From contig JASAND010027828.1 of NCBI GenBank assembly GCA_030248195.1, positions 124,001 to 188,000 on the forward strand: 64,000 nucleotides of DNA. Reading direction: 5' to 3'. The DNA comes from Trissonchulus latispiculum (lineage: Eukaryota; Nematoda; Enoplea; Enoplida; Ironidae). Below are positions 21,201-32,666 of the stretch, in pieces. The number at the start of each line of letters is the position of its first letter. Positions within the stretch are counted from its first letter, which is position 1. The position numbers and the translations under genes were made by a program. The notes under the pieces are model-generated. The model made no database searches and had not been told where the DNA came from. It saw only the letters and a program-made list of their open reading frames with translations.

Positions 21201-24200
21201 TTTAAAGAAATAGGTCCAAAGAGAACTATAAGATCATGTTACAAGAGAGCCTCTGATTATCTCTGATGTTTCTATCGGAGCCAAAAAACAATGATGAAGT
21301 CAGACGGGTGAGAATGAATTTTTGAGCCTTCCACCACCTTGATACATACTCTTAACAGAATACATTTCTGGAGGAGCGCTAAATAACTTAAAATAGGCGC
21401 ATAAAGTATAAAAAATTGGCATCAAATTATACTTGATTTCTCGTTAAAGGAAGGTTTCCTCTTTGCCAGCAGCTTCTTCATCTTTTCAATTTCGTCTCGT
21501 TCTTGAGCTATCTTTGCTTGACGTCTAAAATACAAAAAATAAGTGAACCAAGGATGGTAGAAAAATCCTTAGTGAACCAAGGACACTCTAGAAAAACACT
21601 GGCACAACAGTTTAGCGTCCATTAGCAGGAGTTTGCGCAGAAAGCTAAGTCCCAGATATTACACTAGCTATAGAGCAAAGGTGGATACGACAGTTGACGT
21701 GTCCTAAATAAACCACGGAAAGAATAAATAGTGAACGACATTGCATAGATCGTATAATAGAACTGGAAATTACGTCTGCCACAGATTTCTCATTAACGCT
21801 TATTCGAGATTAATAAAATTGTTGGAAACAAAATCGTAACGAATTATTGCCCGGGTTGTGTACTAATGTGCTAATGAGGCGAAAGTATAAACAAAGATTG
21901 TAACATTTACGTACTTTTCAATTTCTTTGAAAGCAGTTCCGTCAACCCAAGTTTCCTGGAAATGTGCTTCATTTCTCTCCGTTCTGTACTGACCAAGCCG
22001 CAGGTTATTTTCTAAGCATCGCTGCCTGACCTCTTTTCTGTACATAATAGCCTAAAGCATAGAATCACACAAGGTGGTATTTGCACATTGTTAATCTATG
22101 AGACCCAATTACTTTCACACCACAAAAACGTCAGTTCCACGTATCACCACAGGCTATTAAATTGCAACCACGAATTGCACATTAGTCACAACACAATTAC
22201 TTTCAGATATAACGTACTTCCAAAAAGCTTACTTGATCAATAAGTAATTTCTTGTTAACTTCAATAGCCTTCTCCAATTTTAATTTCTGCTGTTCTATCG
22301 TCCGTTGGTGAGCTTTCAGTTGCAGGTCCAAATTATCAATGTCCTAAAATATGAGAAATATTTATAACAAATATAAAATTCAATCCGTCATCAATAAATA
22401 AGTGAATATGGAAAAGAATTACAGGAGACTTTTTCACTTATTTCACTTTAGAAACTTACGCAGATCTCCTACAGGGGGTCAAAGAGAAATGAATATGTGA
22501 GGTACCTCAGAAAAGGGAAGAAGACATCCTCCGAAATAGAGCGAACAGTAAAATAATTCCTCTTCGAAAAGCCAGAATAACACGTACAAAAGAAAATTTT
22601 TTTAGTTTTATTTGTCGTTTCTACCAAACAACAAAGAAAAAACGTACTCTTTCAAGTTCCGTAATTTTTAGATTTTTTCTATCCAAATCTTGGGACTGGT
22701 TCGATAGTATCACCATATCAGCCATTACTGTCTCTGTCTAAATAAAAAAACGAAAAACTTAGTTTATATATATAATCACATATTTGTGCTAACAATATAA
22801 ACACCGTTGACTACTAAGGTTTTATATTCAAAATCGGTACCATATTACCACTGGTGGACCAAGATTTTGTGACGGGGGTGCGGTAGAAATTTCCACCCCA
22901 GAAGAAGTTGAAGAAATTTTTTGTTTTTTGCAATAAAATCCGTCATCGGATCATTTGAAGAAGATTTTTTAAAATACTACACATTTTCAGGGTGAAATGG
23001 TAATTTTCTCCGTAAAATCTGATGCATTTCAAGCTATATGTATTCATAAATGCAATAAATATGCCGTGAAAAACTAGAAAATTCGCGCTGACGGCACGAA
23101 ATTTTATGTTTTTTGCCCTTTTCCATATTTTTCTCCAAAATTTTTCCTACCTTCGAATCACGACGAAGGGCCGCCCCTCCTGCCTATTACTTATATATAA
23201 AAAGTCTTGAAAACTCGCAGTGAAAAGAACCATGCTAAAACAATAAACACCAAAACGCCCAGATTACATTGAATCAAAACTGATCCACAAGAAAACAGAG
23301 CATGCTAGGCGGCAAGCCCGGCCAATGAAGGAATGAATAAAAGCCAGTGCACGTGTACCGACACCAGACCACGATTAACATACTTGCGCTAGGGTTATTT
23401 AACTTGGGATGCCAAGCTGAAAACCTCTCGCTCTTCTAAACCAGGATTTTGCCAAACTCTTGGGCTAAACTAGTCAAAACCAAATCTTGGCAACGTCCCG
23501 GCCATCCCCCCCCTTACAAATTATCCTCCAGCACACGCATGACTACCACAGACATAAAACACCATTTGACAACGACTAGTAACACACCTATATCACTGGG
23601 AACAGCTGTCTACCGATAATACGCACCTGAACTACGGCAGAACTACGTCCAATCGGGGGACTGCGAGACGAATCACTGACAGGCGTGCTGCAGGCCGAGC
23701 CGCGACCATTGCCCCCGTTTCCACCAGCGCCGGCCGTGGAGTACTGCTGAGCAGTCTGAGCAGCAGAGTACTGATACTGCAAGAAGGACAGGGAATTGGA
23801 GGAGGACTGACTCCCACAGGTGGTCATTGAACCGCTCAGGTGTGACCCGCCTCCAGTTCCCATCATTGGTACTGAAGGAGCCGAGCAGGTTTGTACTGTA
23901 TGCTGAAACATGACAGCCGCGTACCATCACATACTGTAGTACTGTGTACACTGCTACTACGCCAAAGAGTCTGTATGGTACTTGCTAACTGGTTACAAAC
24001 ATCAATATAAACACAACAAGTTGAAACAGCTAGCTGGTGTCCTCCAAAATAAAAAAGGAAAAATCCAAAATGCTAAATTCTAACAGTAACTGGAGATTCT
24101 AACGATAACCAACTCCACATACAGAAGCAATAACTAAAAGAAAGACAAACTACTGCAGAATCCTATTCAGCTTCAGCATAAAAAAATATTGTGCATGTTT

Positions 24201-27200
24201 TCAAACACCTAATAACAAGGTAGTCTGTTAATCTGTAATATATGTATACTGTCAGAAACCGTTATTATATTCATCGAAAAGACCGGTTAAAGCTGAACCG
24301 GATTGCAACCAATGTTCTTTGCCCCGTGCACAGCAATTTTAGGAAGAGCTAACATAAGCAAGGTAAACAAAATGAGAGAAACCTAAACCCGAACAGACAG
24401 GACGTCCTTCTTATGGCGTTGGTAGCAAACCATGTCGTCAACTTGTATATACGTATATACAAATTTAGTACTACTAAATTGCGTACTAGCATTAAGCATT
24501 TATATTTTTTCAACTTACACTGGAATAGTTATGGACAAAAGCTGAACATAACATATTAACAAATTTGCTGAACTTAAGGGGGGGGCTACGAACGGTTTTG
24601 CCCAACTTCTTCAGAGAGACCTACCTTTTCTGGCATATGATTAGCTAACATATCAAGGTTAAATAGTCCGTAGTGGGCATTATTATATCTAAACACACAT
24701 CGATTCTAGAAGTAGAAATTTTGGCGCGAAAAGTGGGTTTTTTGAAAAAAGATTTTCTGAACTCAGATGGATTAACGGTTTGACCACTGAAACTTTTTAC
24801 CACAAATGTTAACTGTTTGACAAGAAATTTTTTTGAAACTGATACTTTTTGCCATGAACATTATCTGCTATTAGTACTAAATATTAAAAGTATTCCGGCT
24901 TTCGAGCGTTGTTTCCTTCTTTAGCAATAACAGGTCAAAGTTTGAAATTTGGCAAAAAGTTGCGATGTGACCGTACGCCGTTTTTGATCTAATAAAATTG
25001 ACAGCCCCTAGCCTACCCCAGCTTTTTACCAACTATTAGGCTCTAATGGGGGTAAACTGTCGGAGAGCTTTGGTTTTCTGGTTAGTGTGCCAGCATCAAT
25101 CTCGCATTTCTAAGCATTGAAGCGAGGCTTAGTGACCTAGCTTTCTGCACATCTTCGTACACTCACTGGCCTGTAATGCGCAAAGTTTCAGCCGATTCTG
25201 CCACAGTACTTTGGAGCAATTGACTCACATCTTCGAAATGGCAGCAAATAACAGCGACAATATCGATAATGTAATCTAGCACTGCAAACGCAGGGATTAA
25301 CGAAATCACGTCATTTTTACCTAAGTTAAGGCAGATACTTGGAGTATTAATAGGAGCAAACTTGGGTTCATTAGGTAAACCAGTAAACCACAGCTCATTA
25401 GACGTTAGTTAACCTCCACCCGTATAGACCTACAACACCCAATTTTTCGCACTTTGATTGTATCGCACAGAAATGAATGCAATGGTCTAGAGATTAGTTC
25501 ACACGATATCAAAGCACTATATGTAAGAGGGCGAGGCGAAGTTTGCGTACGTGTCATGTCGAGCTATAGGCCGACAACACCAACTTCTGATGCCTCCACA
25601 GGACGCTACGCTGCAAGGAATTCTTTCAAACTTTAAACTATTTTACACTAAACCTAATACTGTTATGTGACAAAAGACTAGCTAGCTTTTCCAACATCGA
25701 ACTTTTAGTGAAATTCGTAGCGTTCCCCCTTAAATGCATAGTAACTTCACAAAACTAGAATCAGGAAGTTACTATGAATTTAAGTTGAGCAAATCTGTTA
25801 ATATGTTGTGCTCAGCTTTTTTCCATAACTATTCCAAATCCAAGTTGAAAATATATAAATGCTTAACGCAAGTACGCAAACTTTTAGAACCTTGTACGAA
25901 CGGCATCGGCAAGCTACATCGATCTTTGAGAGCAAACTTGTACGTTGCTACAATCATTCCTCTACTTTTCAAAAATTCTGAACAAAGAACAGTCACTGGG
26001 AGCAAAGAGCAAAGAAGCAAGGAGAAATGGAAAATAACGTTAGCCTGCAAGGCAGAAACCAATCAATACGTACAATAACCAACAACAGCAGAAGAACTAA
26101 CCTTGGAAAAGTAATCACTAATATGCCTGGAAGTTTTCCCTTCGTTTCTTGGCGTTTTCCCTGAAACCAAAATACAAACGTCTTGGTAAGTACATCAAAG
26201 GTCTGTTTCTCGTATGTGTTTTTGCACATAAGTCAGCAGTATTATTGAAAATAATATTGAAACAATATTGAAAAGTCAGCAAGAATTATTTTATACCACG
26301 ATGTCCGTCCGCAGCAGGCTCTTTTCGCTTGCGTTTTCTCTCAGAATTGGGTGTCTTTACTTTTTCGGGTGTCTGAAAAATGACAGAAAACAAAAGTAAC
26401 CGCAGTGCATACAACTCCATCTGAATGAATCAAGACAGAAAACAAAAATACGGAAACAAGGAAAATCAAAACGCTGTCATTTAAGGTCAAACCAACCTTA
26501 TTTGACTGTAAATTAGGTAGAAGAATCGTTAACTGCCTAAGGTTAACGACCGTCTTTTAAGGTCGCACGACCGTGCAAATAAAATGCATTACGTATGTAT
26601 AAATAAAATAAATACTAAAAATTATAAGCCAATTCCGACAGACAGTATTACAGAGATCAATAAAATTATACTACACTTACTACGACCTCTACTTCTTTAT
26701 CACTGCTTCCAACACTGCTGAGATTAGAATTTTCATTAGCATGCATCATCGCTTGCATTTGAGATGACATTCCCATTCCTCCCACTGTTGCGGAAGCAGC
26801 AGAAGCAGCGGCTGAGAGCACATGTGCTGGGGGCTGTTGCTGTTGTGACAGCGCGGCGGCATTTGTGGCCAGTATCGGCTGTGGGGAGACGCCCGCACCC
26901 ACAACCTCTCCAGGAGGTTGTTGCACTCCTAAAGCTCCCATGTTCGGCCCTGCCGACGGAATGGTAGTTCCTAAATGGTGTACACTGGCAGCGTTGAACG
27001 GCTGTTGAACAACGGAGGGAGTGGCATGAATGGACCCAGTGGTCCCGCCCAGGGTGACGGAGGGATTAGAGAAGGAGGGATGGTCCACACGTGACCAAGG
27101 GCTGACTGACATATTGTTATTATTGTTACTGCCAGAAAACAGTGAGTTTGTATTGTTATCATAGCTGTAGGAGGAACTGTTCGGATCCGTCAGTTGTGGA

Positions 27201-28906
27201 GCGGACGGCGGGGGGCCTGCGGAGGCAGAGGTTGTGGGAATGGCAGTCCTGGAGGTCCCTTTTGCCGTGGAAGCAGGGAGGGGTGAGTGAGGAATTGGTC
27301 TCTGTTGGGCAGCAGGCTGCTGTAAACTGGGCTGGTTAGACGGAAATGTGCCAAGACCGGAACCAGCAGACTGTGGAGCAGCGGTGCCGCTTGTGCTATA
27401 GGAGAAGGATGATTGGTAGTACTGAGCCTGCTGAGCAAGTTCTCCGGTAGGCGCAGCAATAGGGGCGGAAGAAGGAGAGTTTAGCAGCAGACTGCCCCCG
27501 GCTAAAGCTGATGCAGGCTGCGAGGACTGTGGTTTCGAGGTATCGGTGCAGTGATTTCCAGTCGGGTTAAGATAAGAGGAGAGGGCGCCAACACCGCTTC
27601 CGTTGGTAACGTAAGCCGAGGCAGAGGTGCGAGGAACTGACGCCGTTGCGCTTACAAATCCAGGAACAGCGACAACCTAAAAATACTAAACAGTAGCAAG
27701 AAATCATACTTGAAAAATCTTGAAACTTTAATCTTATCCACGGCGTATCCACAGCCACAATGTAGCGAGCATGCTTGCAAAAAGTTTAGGTCCGGATCCA
27801 CCTCTCCCCAGTTTTGGATTGGACCCTCTTTCCATAGTCCTGGATAGGGTTGGTTTTTTCCGGAAAAAAGGAAATGTAAAAAGCGCCAAAATAACCATTA
27901 GGAATCGTTTTCCATTTTTTCCACCCCATTGGAAAAAAATGGAAAAACCCTTTTTTCCAATCCTTTTTTCCTTGCCCATCCCTAATCTCGGATAACACAG
28001 ATCTCATATCTATCCCTCATGACCCAAAAAATTGGCAAATTTAATCATTTCTATCCTAAATTTTAAAAAATATTCCAGCATCGGAGATGTCCGATATTTT
28101 ATATATTAGTCATATTTTACACAAAAAACCGTTTCAAAAAATTTTCAAACATATGCCTACAACTCAGCGAACGAATGAAGTCAAATATTGTCGGACCTCA
28201 GACTCTGGCCGGAGCCGGACTGTGTAAGCCTAAATTTAGTTTAAAATTTGAAAATTTTAAAATTTACATACATTATATACGTATGCTAGAATAGTACGGC
28301 GCTTAAAATTGTTGATTTTACTTATTTCAGTCGGTTTCTTTAGGAAATTCCTTTCAATTTTACAAATTGCATTACATTTTACACCTGTGGACAAACTTTT
28401 TCATTTAATGTTGTAAACTTTTGAAATTGTATTACTTTTCCAAATGCTACACACTTATATAGACTCAGGCGATTCGGCAGGAATTTTGCCGGAGCCGCAG
28501 TATCACACTCCGGTCCCGCCGAGGTTTCTGTGATCCTTGCCCCATCCCCACCCATTTTGGATGAGCCTCCCATTCGATTGGGGGGAGCACGAAGTCCCCT
28601 ATGAAAATTGCTTAAAATAAGCCAGCACGCGGCCGTCAGGATCACGGCTATCCATATATTATATTTGTGTACCTACTAAATTCCCAGGTATCTGCACTTT
28701 ACAGAATAAGTAAACTTAAAAACACTGTATGGATGTAACTCAGTGAAACTTAAAATTCATAAAATTTTCAAACACTGTATATACGTAAATCAGCATGAAC
28801 CTGCCTTTACCTCAACTATGGGAACAGCAGGGTCACTTTGTTTCAACCTGGCTTCCAACAAAGCTTCACGTCGAGGATCCAAACGAGGACGCTGCAATTC
28901 TTCCAT
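15224..28906 (-). CDS. TLK: Tousled-like kinase, copy A (18 exons seen; terminal exon not in window)
   Basis: This is a nuclear Ser/Thr kinase; TLKs act on histone chaperone ASF1 in chromatin assembly. Exons, 5' to 3': 28906-28811 (ATG), 27676-26681, 26372-26297, 26160-26102, 23902-23627, 22737-22648, 22343-22233, 22051-21915, 21524-21433, 20318-19997, 19655-19491, 18239-18158, 17706-17615, 17501-17412, 17049-16880, 16661-16523, 15862-15751, 15331-15224. Each has AG/GT borders, phases match, and the sum is 3213 nt (1071 codons). Landmarks in order are [12 protein letters not shown] near the start, a Ser/Gln/Asn-rich stretch, SDKEVE, a KRKRK basic run, ISDYF, coiled coils, a Ser/Gly/Ala-rich insert, the glycine loop [13 protein letters not shown] lysine, HYDLKP, DFGLAK and YLPPE. 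The last ~64 residues ([18 protein letters not shown] exon of copy B) are missing: the LTR element lies where that exon should follow. Confidence 0.9.
16040..16115 (+). repeat. tRNA-related fragment (T-arm region)
   Basis: GTGGGTTCGATCCCCAC is a perfect T-arm (B box) followed by an acceptor-like CTCAGGCC. No matching A box, D arm or anticodon arm precedes it, so it is more likely a decayed tRNA-derived SINE than a tRNA gene. It lies in a copy A intron. Confidence 0.45.
16213..16509. mobile_element. MITE with 5-bp target duplication (ACTAT)
   Basis: ACTAT flanks the insert on both sides, and the equivalent intron of TLK copy B lacks it, so the empty site is visible. The ends are imperfect inverted repeats around AGGGTATTTTTTACC and AGGGTTTTTTCCGG. 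The interior has runs of G and C and the phrase AGCTTAAATCCTGGCATTTT, which recurs in the opposite orientation at about 29230-29270. Confidence 0.6.
17231..17313 (+). repeat. 28-bp tandem repeat, three copies
   Basis: GATGTTTGTTACTATTCC followed by an A-rich spacer is repeated three times with almost no variation, in an intron of TLK copy A. The copy B intron lacks it. Confidence 0.85.
17852..18112. mobile_element. Small MITE flanked by GTCGTAATT
   Basis: A 9-bp direct repeat GTCGTAATT lies at 17843-17851 and 18113-18121. The element ends are near-inverted (AGGCCGCACCCA against AGGCCCTCACCCA). G- and C-runs lie next to the ends. A 9-bp duplication would suit a Mutator-like transposase, but no coding sequence is present. 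Confidence 0.55.
18303..19034. mobile_element. MITE with 21-bp perfect TIRs and 8-bp duplication GGTAACTG
   Basis: The left end opens with GGCCCATGTCAAGATAAAAG and the right end is its exact complement. GGTAACTG is duplicated at 18295-18302 and 19035-19042. The interior contains repeats of a ~75-bp unit rich in AGAACCCCCAGAACCCC (about 18739-18980). There is no transposase. An 8-bp duplication points to hAT-like or P-like mobilisation. Confidence 0.8.
20360..21216. mobile_element. MITE made of TTAATCCGTTTAATC motifs, interrupted by a SINE
   Basis: The ends are inverted (CCTATTCCTTTAACGATTAAA on the left; its imperfect complement on the right). Both halves are filled with GGATTAAACGGATAAAA and its complement. 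The middle (about 20650-20995) is a SINE that inserted later. I could not define a clear target duplication. Confidence 0.5.
20650..20995 (+). mobile_element. tRNA-derived SINE
   Basis: The head GCAATGGCCGAGTGGTAAGG resembles the 5' half and A box of tRNA-Ser/Leu. A degraded B box (GGTTCGCCGTGGG) follows, then a tRNA-unrelated body. The same body recurs on the - strand at about 59885-60022, and a related head at about 63770-63930, showing a dispersed family. Confidence 0.65.
22850..23185. mobile_element. Non-autonomous element fragment, CACTGGTGGACC end
   Basis: The left end (CACTGGTGGACCAAGATTTTG) and the right inner phrase CTACCTTCGAATC recur at 63905-64000. TATTAC occurs on both flanks and may be a duplication, but the two ends are not good inverted repeats. 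It lies in a copy A intron. Confidence 0.4.
24578..25729. mobile_element. TTAA-flanked element of 1.15 kb with GGGGG...CTACGAA ends
   Basis: TTAA flanks both sides (24574-24577, 25730-25733). The ends are inverted, GGGGGGGGCTACGAA against GGGGGAACGCTACGAA. The matching intron of copy B lacks it. TTAA duplications are typical of piggyBac and Kolobok transposases. No coding sequence is evident. Confidence 0.65.
27836..27995. mobile_element. Short insertion in the first intron of TLK copy A
   Basis: Flanking intron sequence aligns with copy B at about 59720-59815, where this block is absent. Its ends are roughly inverted (AGGGTTGGTTTTTTCC against AGGGATGGGCAAGG). It is rich in GGAAAAAA/TTTTTTCC. 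I could not define the duplication. Confidence 0.4.
28811..28906 (-). CDS. TLK: First coding exon of TLK copy A
   Basis: ATG at 28906-28904 opens 32 codons beginning [20 protein letters not shown], ending at GAG before a GTAAAG donor. The match to the MDEL...LDPRRQELLEAR start of vertebrate TLKs fixes this as the N-terminus. It joins the next exon in phase 0. No 5' UTR exon or promoter could be recognised upstream. Confidence 0.88.
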
Positions 28907-29139
28907 TCTTATAAATCCACAACCACAACATTAACACATAGAAATCACAGGAGAAGCAAATGACCATAAGAAATTTTGTAAACACCACTTGTGAAAGACT
29001 AGTCAAACGTCTGAAAGAAGACATGTTACTTTTTTGTTGTTTGTTTGTTAGTATATAAAGACAGTTGCGATTTGCGGTATCTCACTCTCAGTAGATTAAA
29101 CCAGGAACGAGAAGATTCCAGGACTCGCATCACGGTATC

Positions 29140-29421
29140 TTTTAGTGATTTTTACCGGGGGAGGGCGAAGATTTTTTGCAAAAATGAGCCAAAAATGGTA
29201 TTTTTTGGCGTATTTTGCATGGTGAAACACAAAAAGTTCTCAAAATGCCAGGATTTAAGCTAAAAATTGCCATTTTTACGAAAAAATCTCCGCAAACCCA
29301 GAAAATGTTTGAAAATTTGACCATTTTTGGAAAAACTGTAGACCTCATTAAGGGGAAGCCCAAAATCCCGGGGGGGGGAAGTTCAATTTCGGGGGGCCGC
29401 CCCCCCCCCTGTAAAAAATAA
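29140..29421. repeat. G/C-run MITE-like repeat
   Basis: Inverted ends (GATTTTTACCGGGG and GTTATTTTTTACAGGGG) enclose sequence sharing AAATGCCAGGATTTAAGCTAAAAATTG-like phrases, in reverse orientation, with the insert at 16213-16509. I found no clean target duplication. Confidence 0.45.
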
Positions 29422-30739
29422 CCTGCGCATTACCGGATCAGGGAGAGGGTGCCAACTCTCCCCCTGGGGTATTTCCAGGCAAAAATAAGGGGGGTGGTCT
29501 TAAAAGTGGGGGAGGGGCAATAAAACGGACTAAGACGAAAAAATACAGTATAAATACTCAACAGCCTGTTTTAAACATATATAGGGGTCTCTGCAATCTG
29601 ATTGACTGTCGGCTTCCCCACACCCTTCCATCAAACGGAGATCCGAGGGATATACGCTGTCGATTTGGCAGACCCCTCCCCACCAAACGGGGGAACATTC
29701 GTGTATTTGAAATCTGGTCGGAGCACCGTTACGCAAAGCCAAGAAGAGGATTCCTCTAGTGTCTTACTTTTCTTCTAACATATAGTGCAATCATGCACTC
29801 TTGATTTCAGCCCTCTGTGAGGCTGTCTACCTCAGTATCGACAACAGGTCCGATTTATTATCGACATAATCTTTATGTACTCACACGGAAATAAGCTTAC
29901 ATATATACGTAATATATATAACTGAATGCCAAAAACAACATTAACAACAACTAAACAATTTCTGGATGATATTGCTAAACAAGACCACAACGAGAGGAAA
30001 TAATAAAACACTCATGATTTGTAATAGACAAAAGCTGCTTACTGAAAAACACTAAAACATCTTTAAACATCAAACAGTAAACTATCAATACAAATCTAAC
30101 AGTGACTGAGCAAAGCTAAAATAATTAAAGTTGGCTGTTGAAATAGCAGTCTGATTTCTCCCGATATATTGTTTCCAGACTTGTACTCTTGAAATCGATG
30201 CGTATGGCGAAGTAATGAGAATTAAAAATCCCTCATTCTTCAGAGCGATATGCAAAAAAGTAAAAGTTGATGACTATAATGCCATTTAATAGTTTAGGCT
30301 GAAAAGGGATACAGTTTACAGCTTATGGCAGAAGAAGGTAGACAAGCATCATTAAGCAGTTTAACACAAATTACCGCAAGAAAGCCAAATACGTACCGTT
30401 CTACAATAAAAAACAAGATACAATAAAGGATCTTAATAAAATAAAACCTATAGTTACGCAGCATACGATCATCATGCATAAGGTTAAAAACCCATAATTA
30501 GGACAAAGTAATTCAATTCTCACAATAAGTTTCCCAAAGTTTACAACTGAATTCCAAATTTGCTATTGCACTGAGAAAGCGATCCATTTTTCAGCTAAGA
30601 AAGTTTGTACTTAACTGACAAAATGTGGCAATCACCAATAGGCTGAACCTGGAAACAGGCTTGATACAGGAACAAAACTAATGATTTCAAAGCTTTATAC
30701 AACGATGTAAAAGAAAGCACGTATTTGATTAACGCCCGA

Positions 30740-31385
30740 TTGTACCAAATCGGACTAACTTAGCTCGGTGCTAGCTTAACACCGAGTTAACTCGGTGTTA
30801 GCTATTCTACAGCTGAGTTCAAACTCAGAGTTAAAGTTAGGCCGTTGCACCAACCTTGGTCTTGTAAAGAATAACAAACCCTAACCTCCAGCTTAGGGTT
30901 ATCTTTAACCAATCTATTCCTTTCTTTAGCCAATGTATCCAATCATCATATGTCAAGGTTAGCTGACGACTAAGTTAACCTTAAGGTTAACTCCGTGTTA
31001 AGTCATAGCTCTCCTTAACTCTGAGCTCAAGGCCATTGCTGAAGTAGTGGATCGAATCTCGTGAGAAACTTTTAAAACTAAAGTTCAAAATATTTTTGTA
31101 AAAAAGACTGGAGCAAGCAGAAATAATAGTTTGAAACGTCTGTGATGGATTTTTTCGAAAAATTAAGGCTGAAATGTTAAAAACAGAGTTAGCCCTCAGT
31201 TAATCCTGATCGCACTCAGGATTAAGTTTCTGCCGCTGAAGACTAAGTTAGTTCGGAGTTGACCTCTAGGCTAACTTAACCTGATTTGGTGCAAAGGATT
31301 AACTGAGAATTATCAGGTTAACTCCGAGTTAATCTTGAGGTTAGCTTAACATCGAGCTAACCATCATTGGTGCAATCCGATGTAA
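30740..31385. mobile_element. MITE-like element rich in GTTAACTCGGTGTTAGC motifs
   Basis: The left end CGATTGTACCAAATCGGAC and right end (complement CGGATTGCACCAATGATGG) are inverted. The interior repeats AGCTTAACACCGAGTTAAC-type palindromes in both orientations, with inner GCACCAA copies near 30850 and 31290. There is no coding sequence and the duplication is unclear. Confidence 0.5.
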
Positions 31386-32471
31386 AACAAAGACTGGTAA
31401 ATGGGACAGCACAAGATGATACAAAATCTAACTTTTGTCCAGTTTCGGCAATAGTGGGCAAAACAGGATTTAAAACGAACAATAGCACATAGGTGAGATC
31501 AAAAGTACAGAATATAAGAGTATACATCTCTTACACTAGCATGAAAAAAGCATGTCGGGTAAATATGCTCGATTCCTTCCTTCCGATTCCTAAAGGTACA
31601 ATTCCCTCCATTAAACTAAGTACGTAAACGTCATCATGAAAGCGTGTATTAGCTTAAACTTGCACCCAATACGTGAATTTCTGGAGGGGGGTACCCTTAA
31701 TGAATCGAGAATGTCTATCACAATGCAGTAGCTAGTGTAAAAGCTGATTACTCGTACATTATGAACTGCTTCTGATGAGATGGAAAGCGACCCCATTCCT
31801 AAAGAATTAGCTCTCACCCACATTGAGTCAAATACAATAAACAAATTACATAATTCTAAGAAGTACATCATTTGTAGCCAAAAATACAGAAACAAAAATA
31901 CCACGACAATGCAGCTCTGCAGCGGTATAGTCTACAAAAAGAATTAAAGTTCAGTACACAGACATAATATATAATAATAAGATTACGTACATATCACACA
32001 ATCAACACGTTATTTAGTTATAACGTTTTCTCAACAATTCTATTTATGCGTGAGCACGCTTCCAGGTTCAACTAAATTCTCCTGGACTCTGGACCTTGCG
32101 AAGCGGAGCAAGCGAGCACACGGACCCACTCAGACTGTAAAATAGGGAGGAGGACAAACACAAAATGGAAAGGGGAAACAGCAACGTTAAAATCAAAGGG
32201 GGGGGGGAAGGCGAAGGGGAGCGGACGAATATAGGATATTTGTGTAGTAGCAAACACGAAGGATTCTGTTGCACAAGTAAAAACTCAGTAGCGCAAGGAA
32301 TTGGGGCCTGGGGGGTAAAGTGGAATCTATGATTCACTGAAGGGGCCGGGTGCCCCATGGCATACAGGGCGGGTGAGGGGGGCAAAAGTGGCGGAAGGAA
32401 ATGAGACTGAAACAACTAGTCAACCAAAAAGCCAGATGGGGTGGGGTTGGAGGGGAGTGGATCCGATGCGA

Positions 32472-32666
32472 TTATGTCAGATAAGCGGTTGAGCTGGCAG
32501 GAGAGGAGCAGGGCTGGAGGGAAGGAGACTGAAGACCGGCAGCCGCCGCATTCCCGGCCGCCGCTGAGGACTTCTGGGACTTGGACAGCAGGTACTCATG
32601 ATTATACAGTTGGAATACGTCGGCCCGATCCTCCTTACGATACTGTAGACAGCATTTAATGAATGT
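32472..32666 (-). CDS. TLK: Terminal coding exon of TLK copy B
   Basis: The exon follows a TTTTAG acceptor and reads [20 protein letters not shown] at its start, the end of the kinase domain. It then runs into a Ser/Ala/Pro-rich tail to a TAA at 32474-32472. It is listed separately because no equivalent was found for copy A anywhere between 1 and 15223. Confidence 0.9.
   Translation of the reverse strand, partial: TFIKCCLQYRKEDRADVFQLYNHEYLLSKSQKSSAAAGNAAAAGLQSPSLQPCSSPASSTAYLT

Larger units (their letters stand above)
28907..32471. other. TLK: Intergenic region between TLK copies
   Basis: This 3.6 kb separates the stop of copy B from the start of copy A and must hold the copy B 3' UTR and the copy A promoter. 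No TATA box, CpG-dense promoter or clear AATAAA could be assigned. It contains a G/C-run repeat at about 29140-29421, a motif-array MITE at 30740-31385 and AT-rich sequence. Confidence 0.6.

Noticed and set aside
26681..27676. TLK copy A as a pseudogene because its large exon lacks an early ATG
   Set aside because: The exon is internal; it is open end to end (332 codons), has good splice sites and is preceded by the ATG exon at 28811-28906.
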